From Rebecca billardiae RCC1528 (lineage: Eukaryota; Haptophyta): 64,000 nucleotides of DNA. The DNA lies in the NCBI GenBank assembly GCA_965240325.2, contig OZ251231.1, positions 2,480,001 through 2,544,000 on the forward strand. Reading direction: 5' to 3'. Made by a program: the position numbers and the translations under genes. The notes below the pieces were generated by a model. The model had not been told where the DNA came from, did no database searches, and saw only the letters and a list, made by a program, of their open reading frames with translations. This document shows, piece by piece, positions 21,536-33,416 of this stretch. Position 1 is the stretch's first letter. The number at the start of each line of letters is the position of its first letter.

Positions 21536-22825
21536 ATGCTCGCGGCCGCCTGCCCTCTCCTCGCGGCCGTGCTGGCCTCGACGTGCGTCTCATCCGAGGC
21601 GGAGGCCTGTCGCTCGATCCGGTGGCTCTTCACGCCGTACAGCTGCAGTGCCTTTGCGCAGAGCTTCTGGGAGACCACGCCGCTGCTGGTGAAGCGCTCA
21701 GCTGAGCCAGTGTGGGCGCCGCCTGACGCAGCACGCCCGCAGGCACTGCTCAGCACAGATGGCTTGAGGGAGGTCCTGCGCCGGTGGCACGTGCGCGTGC
21801 AGCAGGACCACGGCCAGGTGGTATTTGTTCGTCCGGATAGCTTCGTGCACGACGAGGCCATCCTCGCTGTGGGCGAGCGCGTGACCGAGCACGCACTTGA
21901 AGCTGCGCTCGAGGCGGGCGACACGGTTGTTTTGCACAACGCTGAGCTGTACTGGCCGCCGCTCACGCACCTCTCCCTGGCGCTCGGCGAGTACTGGCAG
22001 ATGTACGCGCAGTGTAACGTGTACTACTCGCCTCCCGCCGTCGAGCGCGCCGTGAGCGCGCACCAGGACGCGCAGTCCGTCTTCATCGTGCAGCTCGAGG
22101 GCCGAAAGCGCTTCAGCCTGCACGCGCCGCCCGAGCGCTGGATGCTCAAGCAGCAGCAGCGCGGCAAGGGGCGGGACAGGCTGCAGGAGGAGGACCTGGG
22201 CGAGGCGTTGCTCGACGCGGTGCTCGACCCCGGCGACGTGCTCTTCATCCCCCGCGGCGTGGTGCACCGCACCTCGACCGCTGACAGCCGCGTGCGCTCG
22301 CTCCACGTGACAGTCGGCGTCGAGACCGAGACGGACGGGCTGCTGTGGGGCTCGGTGCTCGCGGCGGCGCTGAACGTGACGCACGGGCTCGAGGCGGCAC
22401 GCGCGGTGGGCAGCGCGACGCTCCGCGTGGAGCCGCTGCGCAAGGCACTCGGCAGAGGCCTCGTCCGCTCGGGCAGCCACGGCGCGGTACACGCTGACGG
22501 CCGGCTTGAGATCGAGCTGCGCGCCGCCCTCGATGCCGCTCGTGACGCGGGCGCTCTGACCGCCGTGCCCGATGCGGACGAGGATCGAGTGTTGCACGCG
22601 CTGGGCGGCCCGCTCCGTGAGCGCGCCCGGTTCCTCGACTCCAAGCGCGAGCAGCTGTTGAGCTTCGGACGGCTGCGAGGGGAGACGGAGCTCGCTGCGA
22701 GCCAGGACTGGCCTACGGAGGCGAGATGGGCGCACGAGCAGGTGCTTGCGCTGGGACGCGCTACGCCTACAGCCGCCGCCGGGTCAGAGGTCACTGCTTC
22801 GCCTTCCGTGGACGATTGGCGGTGA
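21536..22825 (+). CDS. Cupin-4/JmjC-like Fe(II), 2-oxoglutarate oxygenase, with signal peptide
   Basis: 429 aa, single exon. The double-stranded beta-helix carries the metal-binding HxD in SAHQDAQSVFIVQLEG (His about 176, Asp about 178) and a distal His in PRGVVHRTST (about 244). The intervening DPGDVLFIPRG is typical of the cupin_4 and ribosomal-oxygenase (NO66/MINA53) group. The upstream NVYYSPP also matches that group. The N-terminus MLAAACPLLAAVLASTC looks like a signal peptide, unusual for a ribosomal oxygenase and pointing to an ER, secreted or organellar enzyme. The start at 21536 was chosen for this peptide. The hydroxylation substrate is not evident. Confidence 0.75.
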   Translation: MLAAACPLLAAVLASTCVSSEAEACRSIRWLFTPYSCSAFAQSFWETTPLLVKRSAEPVWAPPDAARPQALLSTDGLREVLRRWHVRVQQDHGQVVFVRPDSFVHDEAILAVGERVTEHALEAALEAGDTVVLHNAELYWPPLTHLSLALGEYWQMYAQCNVYYSPPAVERAVSAHQDAQSVFIVQLEGRKRFSLHAPPERWMLKQQQRGKGRDRLQEEDLGEALLDAVLDPGDVLFIPRGVVHRTSTADSRVRSLHVTVGVETETDGLLWGSVLAAALNVTHGLEAARAVGSATLRVEPLRKALGRGLVRSGSHGAVHADGRLEIELRAALDAARDAGALTAVPDADEDRVLHALGGPLRERARFLDSKREQLLSFGRLRGETELAASQDWPTEARWAHEQVLALGRATPTAAAGSEVTASPSVDDWR

Positions 22826-23580
22826 TAATTATGTTGACGATGCGCAAAGTCTAATTGGTGCGCGCCAGCTCTAGCAGCCTCGTCGCCGCTCCGTTCGGCC
22901 TAGCGGCTAGGCGCTAGCCCAAGGGCAAGGGCAAGGGCTGGCAAGGTTAGAAGTGGACCGTCACGGTCCAGGCGGCGGGCCAGGCTTCGTCGTCCGATCT
23001 GCGATGATCGTCCATTTCGCATTCGTCGGCGACGTCGTCCGCGTCACTACTCCGGCCGTGATGACCGCGCATCGGCTGCTCCGCGGGCCACGGTTGCAAC
23101 ACGGCCAAATGACCGCGCGACGAGCGGATGGCTGGGGCCTGCCCAGCGCCGGTTTGGAAATTCATTCGAGTCCGGGATCGCGCGCGCGCGTCGCCGCGCC
23201 CTCGCCGCGTCGTCGGCAGCCATACTGAATTTCCTCGCGCGGCGGGGGCGCTTACGACATCTGCTTTTCCCGGAATCCTGCGCTGTGTACATTATACTAT
23301 CATCGGCCAGCAGGCAGCAGTGTCTGAGCCTCAGGCTCATCACTACATCAGTCGGGCTCAGTCAGTCTCATCCGAAGGCCTTCTCCACCCGCCGCACCCC
23401 TGACCAGTCTCGGAGATCAGGCGCGCAGCATCCGCTCTGAGACGGAGTCACTGCCTGACGACGTCGACTCAAGACCGACTGCCCCACCGGCACGGCCGAC
23501 GGCGGGCGCGCGCGGCTTCAAGGACTTGTAAGGGCCAGGCCCAGGGGCAGCCGGATTATCGCGTGCCTCGTCGCGGCGGG
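22826..23580. other. Intergenic spacer, no gene seen
   Basis: About 755 bp. It contains a short GGGCAA tandem run at 22921-22940. No domain is found in any of the small open frames on either strand. Confidence 0.5.
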
Positions 23581-26218
23581 TCATTCGGCACCCCGACCAT
23601 TCTGACCTGAGCCACGCCCACCATCGCGAGCGATGGCGTCACGCACCACATTCGAGAGGATGCGAAGCCCGTGGTCTGGCGCCTGTGGCGGGCGCGAGGC
23701 GCGTCCACCGGATGAGACACAACGGCACGGCAACGGCGCGCGTGAGTGCACTGCTTGTCGACGCTCGATGGCGCGCGCGCGGTCGCGCGCACGGTCGCGG
23801 CGAGGGTCGTGGCGAGAGTCGCGGCGAGGGTCGCGGCGCTTACGGTGAGGATCGATTCTGGGTGGAACTGCACCGCGCGCACAGGCAGCTGCGCGTGCTC
23901 CACCGCCATGATCACGCCGTCCTGCGCGGTCTCTGCGGTGACGAGCAGCTCGGACGGGTGCACGTCGCGCAGGCTGAAGAGAGAGTGGTACCGCGCGACC
24001 TGCGGCCGACACGGCGCGCGCGCGCACCCGCAGCCGCGGCGTTGCGCGCGGGCAGATGCCGGGGCGTCGGCGGGTGAGTAGCCGCGCGCACTCGGCGGAG
24101 CGGGCGCCGCGGCCCGGCAGGGCGCGGCCGTACCTGGAACGTGGAGGGCAGGCCCTCGAAGAGCGTCGAGCCCTTGGTCGCGCCCGCGGGGCTGAGGCGC
24201 ACGGTCGCCGGCTTGCCGTGCTGCGGGTGCGGCAGCACGCCCAGCTTGCCGCCAAAGTGCTCGACCAGCGCCTGCAGCCCGAGGCACACGCCGAAGACGG
24301 CGAGCCGGCGCTCGAGCAGCGCGCCGATCAGCTTGGAGCACTCAAAGTCGCGCGGGTTGCCCGGGCCGGGCGAGAGCACGACCAGCTGCGGCCGCAGCTC
24401 GTCCAGCGCCTCGCGTGCGTGCGAGTAGCGCACGGTCGTCACGGCCGCGCCCGTCTGCTTGAGGTAGTTGGCGAGGGTGTGGACGAACGAGTCCTGGTGG
24501 TCGACGAGCAGGACTCTGAGCGCGGGCGCGGAGCCGGCCGGCCCGCCGGCGGGCGCGGGCTGGAGCCACGGCCGCGCCGCGCCGGCGTCCTTGGGCGCGC
24601 AGCGCGTGCCCGCCGCGGCGCTCGCGTTGGCCGCGCGGATCGCGTCGCGCATCGCCGACGCCTTGAGCTCCGTCTCCGCCTCCTCGGCGGCGGGTGTCGA
24701 GTCGTAGAGCAGCGTGGCGCCCGCGCGCACGGACGCGACGCCGCGCTGGATGTGCACGGTGCGCAGCGTGAGGCCCGTGTTCACGCGGCCGTCGAAGCCG
24801 GCGAAGCCGATCGCGCCGCCGTACCACGCGCGGTGCGAGCGCTCGTGCTTCTCCACAAAGCGCATCGCCCACAGCTTGGGCGCGCCCGTGACGGTGACGG
24901 CCCACATGTGCACGAGGAAGGCGTCGAGCGCGTCGAAGCCGTCGCGCAGGTACCCCTCGACGTGGTCCACCGTGTGGATCAGGCGCGAGTACATCTCGAT
25001 CTGCCGCCGGCCGATCACCTTGACCGAGCCCGGCACGCAGATCCGAGACTTGTCGTTGCGGTCGACGTCGGTGCACATCGTGAGCTCCGACTCCTCCTTG
25101 GGGTCGGAGAGGATGGTCTTGATGTGCTCCGCGTCCTCGAGCGCGTCGCGCCCGCGCGTGATGGTGCCCGAGATCGGGCACGTCTCGACGCGCATCCCCG
25201 CCTGGTCGGGCTCGACGCGCACGAACATCTCCGGCGACGCGCCCACGAGGAACTCCGCCTCGCCCAGGTTGATCGCAAAGCCGTACGGCGACGGGTTGCG
25301 CTCGCGCAGCACGGAGAAGATGTGCGAGGGCTGCGCGGCGCACTCGTCGGCGAAGCGCTGCGAGAGCACGACCTCGAAGAGGTTGCCCACGCGGAACTCC
25401 TCCTTCGCCAGCTCGACGAGCTTGGCGAACTCGCCCGCCTCGTGGTCACGCGTCGCGTCCGGCTTGCGCGGCGCGTGCACGGACGGCGACGGCTCGCGCG
25501 GCAGCGCCGTCGTCGAGAGCTGGCCGATCGAGAACTCGTACGACACGACCCACGCCTCGCGCGCGACGACGTCGGAGACGAAGATGCGGTCCGGCAGGTA
25601 GAGCACGAGGTCGCGCTGCCCCTCCGAGCCGCGCGCCGGGCGCAGCTCCACGGGCTCGAACTGCAGCGTGAGGTCGTACCCGAACGAGCCGTACAGCCCG
25701 AGCTGCGGCTCCTCCTCCGCCTTGAAGAGCCGCACGAGGCAGCGCACGACGGAGAAGATGGAGGGCTGCTTCGAGCGCTCCTCCTCGGGGAACCAGCGCT
25801 CCGAGGTGCGCACCTCGCCGCGCAGCGTGCCCTCCACGCTCGCGTCGACGCTCGCCACCGCCGCGTCCGCCGAGAGCGCGTCCTGCACGGCACGCATGAG
25901 CACACGCCCGCGCGCGTTGAGCGCGGTCACGCGGAACGAGCGGCCCCACGCCTCGAGCACAAGCGGGGGCGCGGTGAAACCGATCGTCCAGTGCGCGTAG
26001 CGCCCGGGGAACTCGTACGACGACTCGAGGATCAGCCCTCGCTGCATGTCTATCGTCTGCACGAGCTCACGCTGCTCGCGCTCGACGTCGTCCACGGTGC
26101 GCACGGCGCAGTCGACGATGATGCCGCCCTCCGTCGTGTACCGGCCGGGCTCGGAGCGCTGCTTCGGCGCGCCCATGGTCCGCCCCTCGTGCCGCGGCCG
26201 CTTCGAACGTCCCTCCAT
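23581..26218 (-). CDS. trpEG: Anthranilate synthase, fused TrpE-TrpG (3 exons)
   Basis: First step of tryptophan synthesis: chorismate plus glutamine to anthranilate. Minus strand, exons 26218-24134, 23999-23844 and 23682-23581. Introns are 134 bp (GTACGG...CGCAG) and 161 bp (GTAAGC...CACAG), both phase 0. About 780 aa, close to the length of alpha-proteobacterial TrpE(G). The TrpE half has CPISGTITRG, DVDRNDKSRIC and VTVTGAPKLWAM. The amidotransferase half has DHQDSFVHTLANYL, the nucleophile in FGVCLGLQAL (Cys about 645) and FHPES (His about 741, Glu about 743) in exon 2; exon 3 supplies the terminal helix DHGLRILSNVV. The start is uncertain: ATG 26386 is also in frame but lies 33 bp from the divergent kinase ATG. 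A plastid location is likely for the pathway, but no clear targeting peptide is seen. Confidence 0.9.
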
Positions 26219-26419
26219 CCTCTCTCCCGCGCCTCCGGCGCACGTGCAGGCGAGTGCAGATGACGACAAGGGCGCCGGCCACGCGATCGAGGCCGAGAAC
26301 TGTCCCGTGTCCGGGCCGTGGGGCCGGTGAAAGCCCGGAAATGCTTCTCCACGCCCGCCCGCGCGGCCGGCGCCATCGTGACTCATCAAGCGAAGAGTGC
26401 GCCTTACGGTTTTTGTTAA
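26219..26419. promoter_or_regulatory. Probable shared divergent promoter (TrpEG / dihydroxyacetone kinase)
   Basis: 201 bp between the chosen divergent starts. If TrpEG instead starts at 26386, only 33 bp remain and transcripts would overlap. Confidence 0.35.
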
Positions 26420-28563
26420 ATGGCGGCGACGCGGCCCGCGGTGAAGAAGCTGCTCAATGAGCCCTCGCATGCGGTGGACGAGATGATCTGCGGCCTCGTC
26501 GAGGCGTGCGAGGGGCTCAACCGCCTCGACGGGCACAACGTGATCGTGCGCGCGGACGTGGAATCTGTGCGCGACACGCAAGTCGCGCTCGTCTCCGGTG
26601 CGTGCATGCAGGCGCGCGCCCTTGCGCACGCGCCGGAGCGCAGCTCGAGCGCACCCCTCGTCACGAAGCCTGACGGGCTACCGCGCCACTCGACGCGCGC
26701 GCGTGCGTGCAGGTGGCGGCAGTGGGCACGAGCCATCACACGGCGGCTGGGTGGGCGCGGGCATGCTGAGCGCCGCGGTGGCGGGCGACATCTTCGCGAG
26801 CCCGTCCACGCAGAGCGTGCTCGCGGCCATCCTGGCGACGACGGGCTCCCCTGGCTGTCTCGTCATCATCAAGAACTACACGGGCGACCGCCTCAACTTT
26901 GGGCTCGCGTGCGAGCAGGCGCGCGCTGCCGGGCTCCGCGTCGAGATGGTCGTCGTCGGGGACGACTGCGCACTGCCGAGCAATGACGCGCACCTGGCGC
27001 ACCGGCGTGGCCTCGCGGGGACGCTGCTCGTGCACAAGATCGCGGGCGCCGCCGCTGCCGCCGGGCTGCCCCTCGATGCCGTCGCTGAGGAGGCGCGGCG
27101 CGCGGCCGCGTGCGTTGGCACGATGGGTCTCTCGATCCGCGCGTGTGCGCTGCCAGCCCAGCCAGTCTCGCGCGAGATCGGCGAGGGCGACGTCGAGATC
27201 GGGCTGGGCATCCACGGTGCGCGCGTGCGGCGTGGCGCCGGCGTCTGCACCACGCGCGCCGGGCTCACCTCCGCCCCCACCGCAACCTGTCACCCTGACG
27301 GCACCCGCGCGCGCACGCGCGCGCGCGCACGCGCGCGCGCAGGTGAGCCGGGCGCACACACGCACGCGATGGGCAGTGCGGATAGCCTGGTGGATGAGCT
27401 GCTGACGCAGGTGGTCAACCCGGCGCCGGGGTTTGGGTACCTCGCACTGAGCGCGGGAGAGCCCGTCTGCCTCGTGGTGAACGGTCTCGGCGGCACCACG
27501 CCGATGGAGCTCGCCATCGCGTGCCGCCGCGCCGTGGCGGCCCTCGAGCGCGCGGACGGAATGGCCGTGCGCGTGACACGCGTGCTGGTCGGCACCTTCA
27601 TGAGCTCACTCGACATGGCCGGGCTCTCGCTGAGCGTGCTCAAGCTCGACGAGCAGCGCGCCACTCGGCTGGATGCGCCCACCGCGGCGCCCGCCTGGCC
27701 AGCGAACGGCTGTGTGCGCGTCGCGGGCAAGCAGCCGGTGGGCGCGCCTCCGGCTGTGCGCGCGCAGCACGCGCTGCGCGGCGCGCGCGCTGACCCGGCG
27801 CTGCTGCATGCCGCGCTGCGGCGCGTGTGCGAGCAGCTGATCGCGTGCGCCGCGCAGCTCAACGCGTGGGACCAGCTCGTGGGCGACGGTGACTGCGGAG
27901 ACACGCTGCGCGCGGGCGCCGAGCGCGTCCTCGCCTCGCTGGAGCAGCTGCGCTCCGAGGGCATGCTCGACGACTCGGCCGCCGCGCTCGCCGCTCTCGG
28001 CGAGAGCGCGCAGGCGATGGGCGGCTCCTCCGGCGCGCTGTACAACATCGGGCTGACTGCGGCCGCGCGCGCGGCAGCCGCGGCGGCCGCGGAGCCGGAG
28101 GCGCGCATGTGGGCGTCCGCACTCACGGCGGCCGCGGCCGCCATCTCCGACGTGGGCGGCGCCCGACCTGGCTACCGGTGTGCGCCGCGCCGCCGCGCGC
28201 CCGCCCATCCGCGCAGCGCACCGCGCGTGCGCAACGCCCGGCTCGCTCACGCGCGCATCCACCTCGCGCCGGCGCCGCGTCTCGCCGTCCAGGACGATGC
28301 TGGATGCGCTCATGCCGGCTGCCGACGCGCTGCGCGCGGCGCTCGACGCAGGGCGCCCTGCGCAGGAGGCCTTGTCGGCGTGTGTGGACGCCGCGGCGGC
28401 AGGGGCCGAGGCGACCAAGGCGATGCGCGCCAACGCGGGTCGGGCCGCGTACGTGCCCGAGGCCAGGCAACAGGGCGTGCCCGACCCCGGCGCGATGGCT
28501 GTCGCCGAGTGGCTTCGCGCCTTGCGCGCAGCGCTGTACGACGGCGGTCCTGCAGCAGCCTGA
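26420..28563 (+). CDS. Dihydroxyacetone kinase (triokinase type), DhaK-DhaL fusion (4 exons)
   Basis: ATP-dependent phosphorylation of dihydroxyacetone or glyceraldehyde. Exons are 26420-26597, 26713-27216, 27343-28177 and 28293-28563. The introns are 115, 126 and 115 bp and start GTGCGT, GTGCGC and GTGTGC. About 595 aa, the usual length. The joins restore ALVSG|GGSGHEPSHGG, GLGIHG|EPG and GARPGYR|TMLDAL, each a conserved DAK element. The substrate-binding His sits in GLGIHGE (about 227). The L domain carries DGDCGDT (about 409-415, Mg-ATP binding) and MGGSSGALYNIG. No targeting peptide is obvious, so it is probably cytosolic. Intron 2 (126 bp) has no stop in frame and would be retained by a naive ORF call. 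Confidence 0.93.
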
Positions 28564-29970
<1,407 letters not shown>

Positions 29971-30765
29971 TTACTGCACTGCCGCCATGCTCGCCGTGCA
30001 CTCGCTCCGGGCCGGCGTCGGATCGAGGGGGTGCTGCAGATGGTGCGGGATCGGAGTGCAGTGAGGTGGGTATCCGTAGTCGGTGGCGTCGACGCCGGCG
30101 TACACGTTGGCCACGAGTGCACCATCGATGGCCGCCTCGACGAGAGCGGGTGTGATCACTGCCGGTGGAGGCAAGGGCGCGTCGCTCATCACAGGGGTGA
30201 CGCTCCGCACGGCCGCCGTCGCTGTGGCCGGAGCTGACGCGAGTGTGCCATGCCAGAAGGCAGCCACCTTGGTCATGTCTAGGTCGTCCACAAAGTCGGT
30301 GCTCTGCGCTGGAACCGCCGTCATCGACCGTCGCACACCGACCGGTCGCAAGCTAGGTGAGGCGACAGGCGCGGTTGGGTTCACCTGCCCGTCGGCGTTG
30401 ACAAAGACGGCAACGGCACCGACCTTCGTCGGTGCGAGCTGGGTGAGCGTAGAGGGGGACGGACCTAGGACTGGAATAGTCAGCGTGTTGCTTGTTGTTG
30501 CCGCCTGCGCTGGTGTGCTCCGACGCTGCGTGCGTCTGCGATCCGGCTTGCCGCTGGACGTGTTGCGCCTGCGCTTCTTGTGGAGGCTCGTGGCGCCATC
30601 CGGGCCTTGGCGCGTGTGCGTGCTCACGGTGTCACTCGAAGTGCTCGCGCACTCGTCGCGGCCGTTGTGCAGAGGGACTGGCGAGTACACGCAGTCGCGC
30701 GAGACTGGGAGGGAGCTGAAGCCGGCCACCACCGAGGCGCCGGCGGTCGCGTTGAGGGCTAACAT
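29971..30765 (-). CDS. Hypothetical protein, possible element-encoded ORF
   Basis: 264-aa open frame from ATG 30765, no recognised domain. It has a basic cluster (HKKRRRNTSSGK, then DRRRTQRRS) and a Ser/Thr/Pro/Ala-rich middle. The C-terminal part is more ordered in look (TDFVDDLDMTKVAAFWHG, PALVEAAIDGALVANVYAG). GC is lower than in the neighbouring genes. The plus strand is also open (30083-30910), but its translation looks less protein-like. It lies in a repeat-rich block next to a dispersed repeat and a giant hairpin, so a transposon-derived gag-like protein is one possibility, unproven. Confidence 0.35.
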   Translation of the reverse strand: MLALNATAGASVVAGFSSLPVSRDCVYSPVPLHNGRDECASTSSDTVSTHTRQGPDGATSLHKKRRRNTSSGKPDRRRTQRRSTPAQAATTSNTLTIPVLGPSPSTLTQLAPTKVGAVAVFVNADGQVNPTAPVASPSLRPVGVRRSMTAVPAQSTDFVDDLDMTKVAAFWHGTLASAPATATAAVRSVTPVMSDAPLPPPAVITPALVEAAIDGALVANVYAGVDATDYGYPPHCTPIPHHLQHPLDPTPARSECTASMAAVQ

Positions 30766-31327
30766 TCGCGGCGGGGGAATCGTCAAGCCGTCGTCCGACC
30801 GGTTGAGTGCGGTGCGAGTGTTGTGCGATTGCGTTCAGTGTCTCAGACTGGATCGAGTAGGAGGTACCACCCCTTGGTACCGCGATTCCGTCAAACTAGA
30901 ACCGAAGTAGAGGGGAGCACACACAATCGCCGCCCTGAGAATGACCTTTCAGGCTCTCCCCATGTCCCAGCACTAGCAACCGTTCGGCCTCTTTCGAATT
31001 GAGAGTTGTCGTTCAGATTCAGCGGAAGCTGCCGAAGCACTTCGAGCAGCCTCTCTCGCCAATCAGAGCTGTGCTTTCAGGCTGACCACATCCAAACTGG
31101 TTGATGAGCTGATTGTAACATGGTTATGCGATGTTGCGTTGACGATCCTCCCTTCCCTGTTGCCGTCGTATATGGTTGGCGTGTGACTACAAAAATGAGT
31201 ATGGTGCGTGTGTCAGTCGGCTCTCATGATCAGGGCCGCGATGAGCCCGGATCACTTCCCGCGATGAGCTCATCACTGCTTCCCGCCCGCTATGTACTTC
31301 ATTGGGCGGTGACAGTTGGCGGGCGTC

Positions 31328-31370
31328 AATCTCGCCTGCCTGAGCTGTGTGCGTCTCTTATTCTTAGTAA
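31328..31370 (+). repeat. Dispersed 43-bp repeat, copy B
   Basis: Identical over 43 bases to copy A (6730-6772, minus) and copy C (35803-35845, plus). With copy C the match continues three more bases (ACT). With copy A the trailing bases CTGTA also agree after one substitution. Confidence 0.85.
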
Positions 31371-31396
31371 ACTGTAGTGCACGTTAAAATGTAAGG

Positions 31397-31950
31397 TTGT
31401 CGTCTGGGAATCCGGACGCCGCCCGCCGAACCGTTCGCGCCGCCGCCCGGCGCACGCGCAAGGACACGCCGCAGGAGGACCTGGGCGTGATATGCCGCGA
31501 TTTCGCGCGCGAGGCGGTGCGCGTGAGGAGCATGCGCACCGGAGGAGACCTCACAGACGCGCGCGACATGGACAACGACCTGCGCAAGGTATCTGAGTTG
31601 ATGACCGAGGCCGAGAAGTGCCGGAGCCATCAACGACAACGACAAGTGGATCAAGCAGGCGAACACCACCATCAAGCACGAGCGAGAGGTCATTCGGGAT
31701 GTCGGCAAGCTTCGTACAGCATATCTCGAAGGCGCCGCCGCACGCCTCGCGCGCTGTGCCAAGTGCAGCCGCATGGCTGAGGCTCCCGAGGGGCTGCGCT
31801 CGCTTGCGTTGTCCCACGACGGAGGGCACGACATCGATACGGGCGGGCTCAACACCGCCAACCGCCCGCCGGGGCAGGCCGACGAGACCCAGAAGCATGC
31901 GTTGTACTCATCGGACGCGCTCGGCGCACTCTCAGGTCGTGTTGGGCGCC
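31397..31950 (+). pseudogene. Frameshifted coding fragment, coiled-coil-like
   Basis: Two overlapping frames together read like one protein. The first frame (to about 31620) gives RTRKDTPQEDLGVICRDFAR and DMDNDLRKVSELMTEAEK. The next frame, from about 31620, gives AINDNDKWIKQANTTIKHER and VIRDVGKLRTAYLEGAAARL, ending in MAEAPEGLRSLALSHDGG. The shift at about 31618 is one base, with no GT-AG intron to explain it. The reading then runs into the left arm of the large hairpin at 31861. I recognise no family. It is probably a decayed exon or element fragment; a sequencing indel is the alternative. Confidence 0.4.
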
Positions 31951-32485
31951 CACGCGCGCGCGCGTGCTGCTACGAGCACCACGACAAGCCCAAGCGTGCA
32001 CTCGGCGGCATGCGCGTGAGCCCTGTAGCTCCGTCAGACGCCCGTGACATGGTGTCACGGACGTGCTCGCCGCAAACAATTGCAACGAAACCCGGGCGCG
32101 GACGGGCTCCCGGGTCCGAAATTTGGACGGAAGTCGGACATAAATGCGAATATCTACGTTATAACAGCCCAATATGGCCCAATTATAGGAAATATGGGTA
32201 ATATATCCGACTTCCGTCCAAATTTCGGACCCGGGAGCCCGTCCGCGCCCGGGTTTCGTTGCAATTGTTTGCGGCGAGCACGTCCGTGACACCATGTCAC
32301 GGGCGTCTGACGGAGCTACAGGGCTCACGCGCATGCCGCCGAGTGCACGCTTGGCGGCTTGTCGTGGTGCTCGTAGCAGCACGCGCGCGCGCGTGGGCGC
32401 CCAACACGACCTGAGAGTGCGCCGAGCGCGTCCGATGAGTACAACGCATGCTTCTGGGTCTCGTCGGCCTGCCCCGGCGGGCGGT
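31861..32485. repeat. Large inverted repeat (hairpin), arms about 280 bp, loop about 65 bp
   Basis: The left arm 31861-32140 and right arm 32206-32485 are near-perfect reverse complements. Outer ends are ACCGCCCGCCGGGGCAGGCC and its complement at 32466-32485. The only differences I could see are an indel of one or two bases around 31990/32354 and a transition next to the loop. The loop is AT-rich, unlike the arms. Confidence 0.9.
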
Positions 32486-33416
32486 AGTAGGAAGAGCCAC
32501 CGCTCTTCCGCTCGCCGCTGAGAGGCTGCCGCAGTCGCAGCGTCGGCAGACGATGCAGCAGCGCTGCTGCGGCAGTGCAAGCGCGAGCCGTGGCAGAAGT
32601 AGGGGTCGTGGGCGCGGGCGTGGGCGCGGTCGCGGGCGCGGGTGCGGCCGCTGACTCGCCCTCGTCGGAGTCGGCGCCGGGCTCGCCGCCTGCATCTCGC
32701 GTCCTTCACTCTCCGGGCCGGCGCGTAGAATACAATAGACATAGTCGTAGACCTGTAGCTTAATAATTGATGATCGATATCAGATTAACCGACACACACT
32801 CACACACACACACACCTGCCACTAGCTCGGTCGAGACCGCCGCTGATGGGGCTCATCAAGTCCACCAGTTGGGTCGGCCGAGCCCCGGGGCAGCCCTCTC
32901 GGACTACGACCGTGCAGAGTCGGACACTGCTGCAGCCCGCGCGGCGTGCGCACGCGCGGCCACGCGCCGGCGCCGTGGCCGTGCCGTCCGGGCGTCCGGC
33001 GCGGCCTCGGCGGTCCGGCCGCCGGACGGCCATCGGCCAATACCCATCGGCCAGAGATGGCTGGTCGACCGCTAACCATCGGCCATGGCCGCCTAGCGGC
33101 CAATATCATCGGTCATGGCCGGCCATATAGGCCTTATTGATTCGCACATAGGCACGCGTACTCTGATTCTGCCAATCTGACCGGCACGCGGCGGCCCGGA
33201 CGTGAGGGCGCCAGACCGATTCACAGTAGCAGCGAGTACCGCCCGTTAGTGGACTCGTCCTCCTAACTCTAAGGAGTGACCATCGTCAGTCGTCGGCAGA
33301 GCCCGGCGCATGCAGTACGGACTCGCCCCGAGGCCCGAGCAGCGCTCGGTCGCCTCGGAGCGGTCGCCGCCGGAAGTGATTGATGAGCGCTGTCGCTCGC
33401 CGGCACCACCCATTGT

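Larger units (their letters stand above)
30766..33416. other. Gene-poor repeat block
   Basis: Holds dispersed-repeat copy B (31328-31370), a frameshifted coding fragment (about 31397-31950) and an inverted repeat with 280-bp arms (31861-32485). After it come a GC-rich arginine-coding-like tract (32600-32650), a (CA)n-like stretch at 32795-32815 and a cluster of CCATCGGCCA-type motifs around 33028-33120. No intact gene is supported. Confidence 0.55.

Noticed and set aside
24056-26263. 735-aa plus-strand ORF
   Set aside because: Arg/Ala/Leu shadow antisense to the TrpEG coding exons, which carry all conserved motifs.
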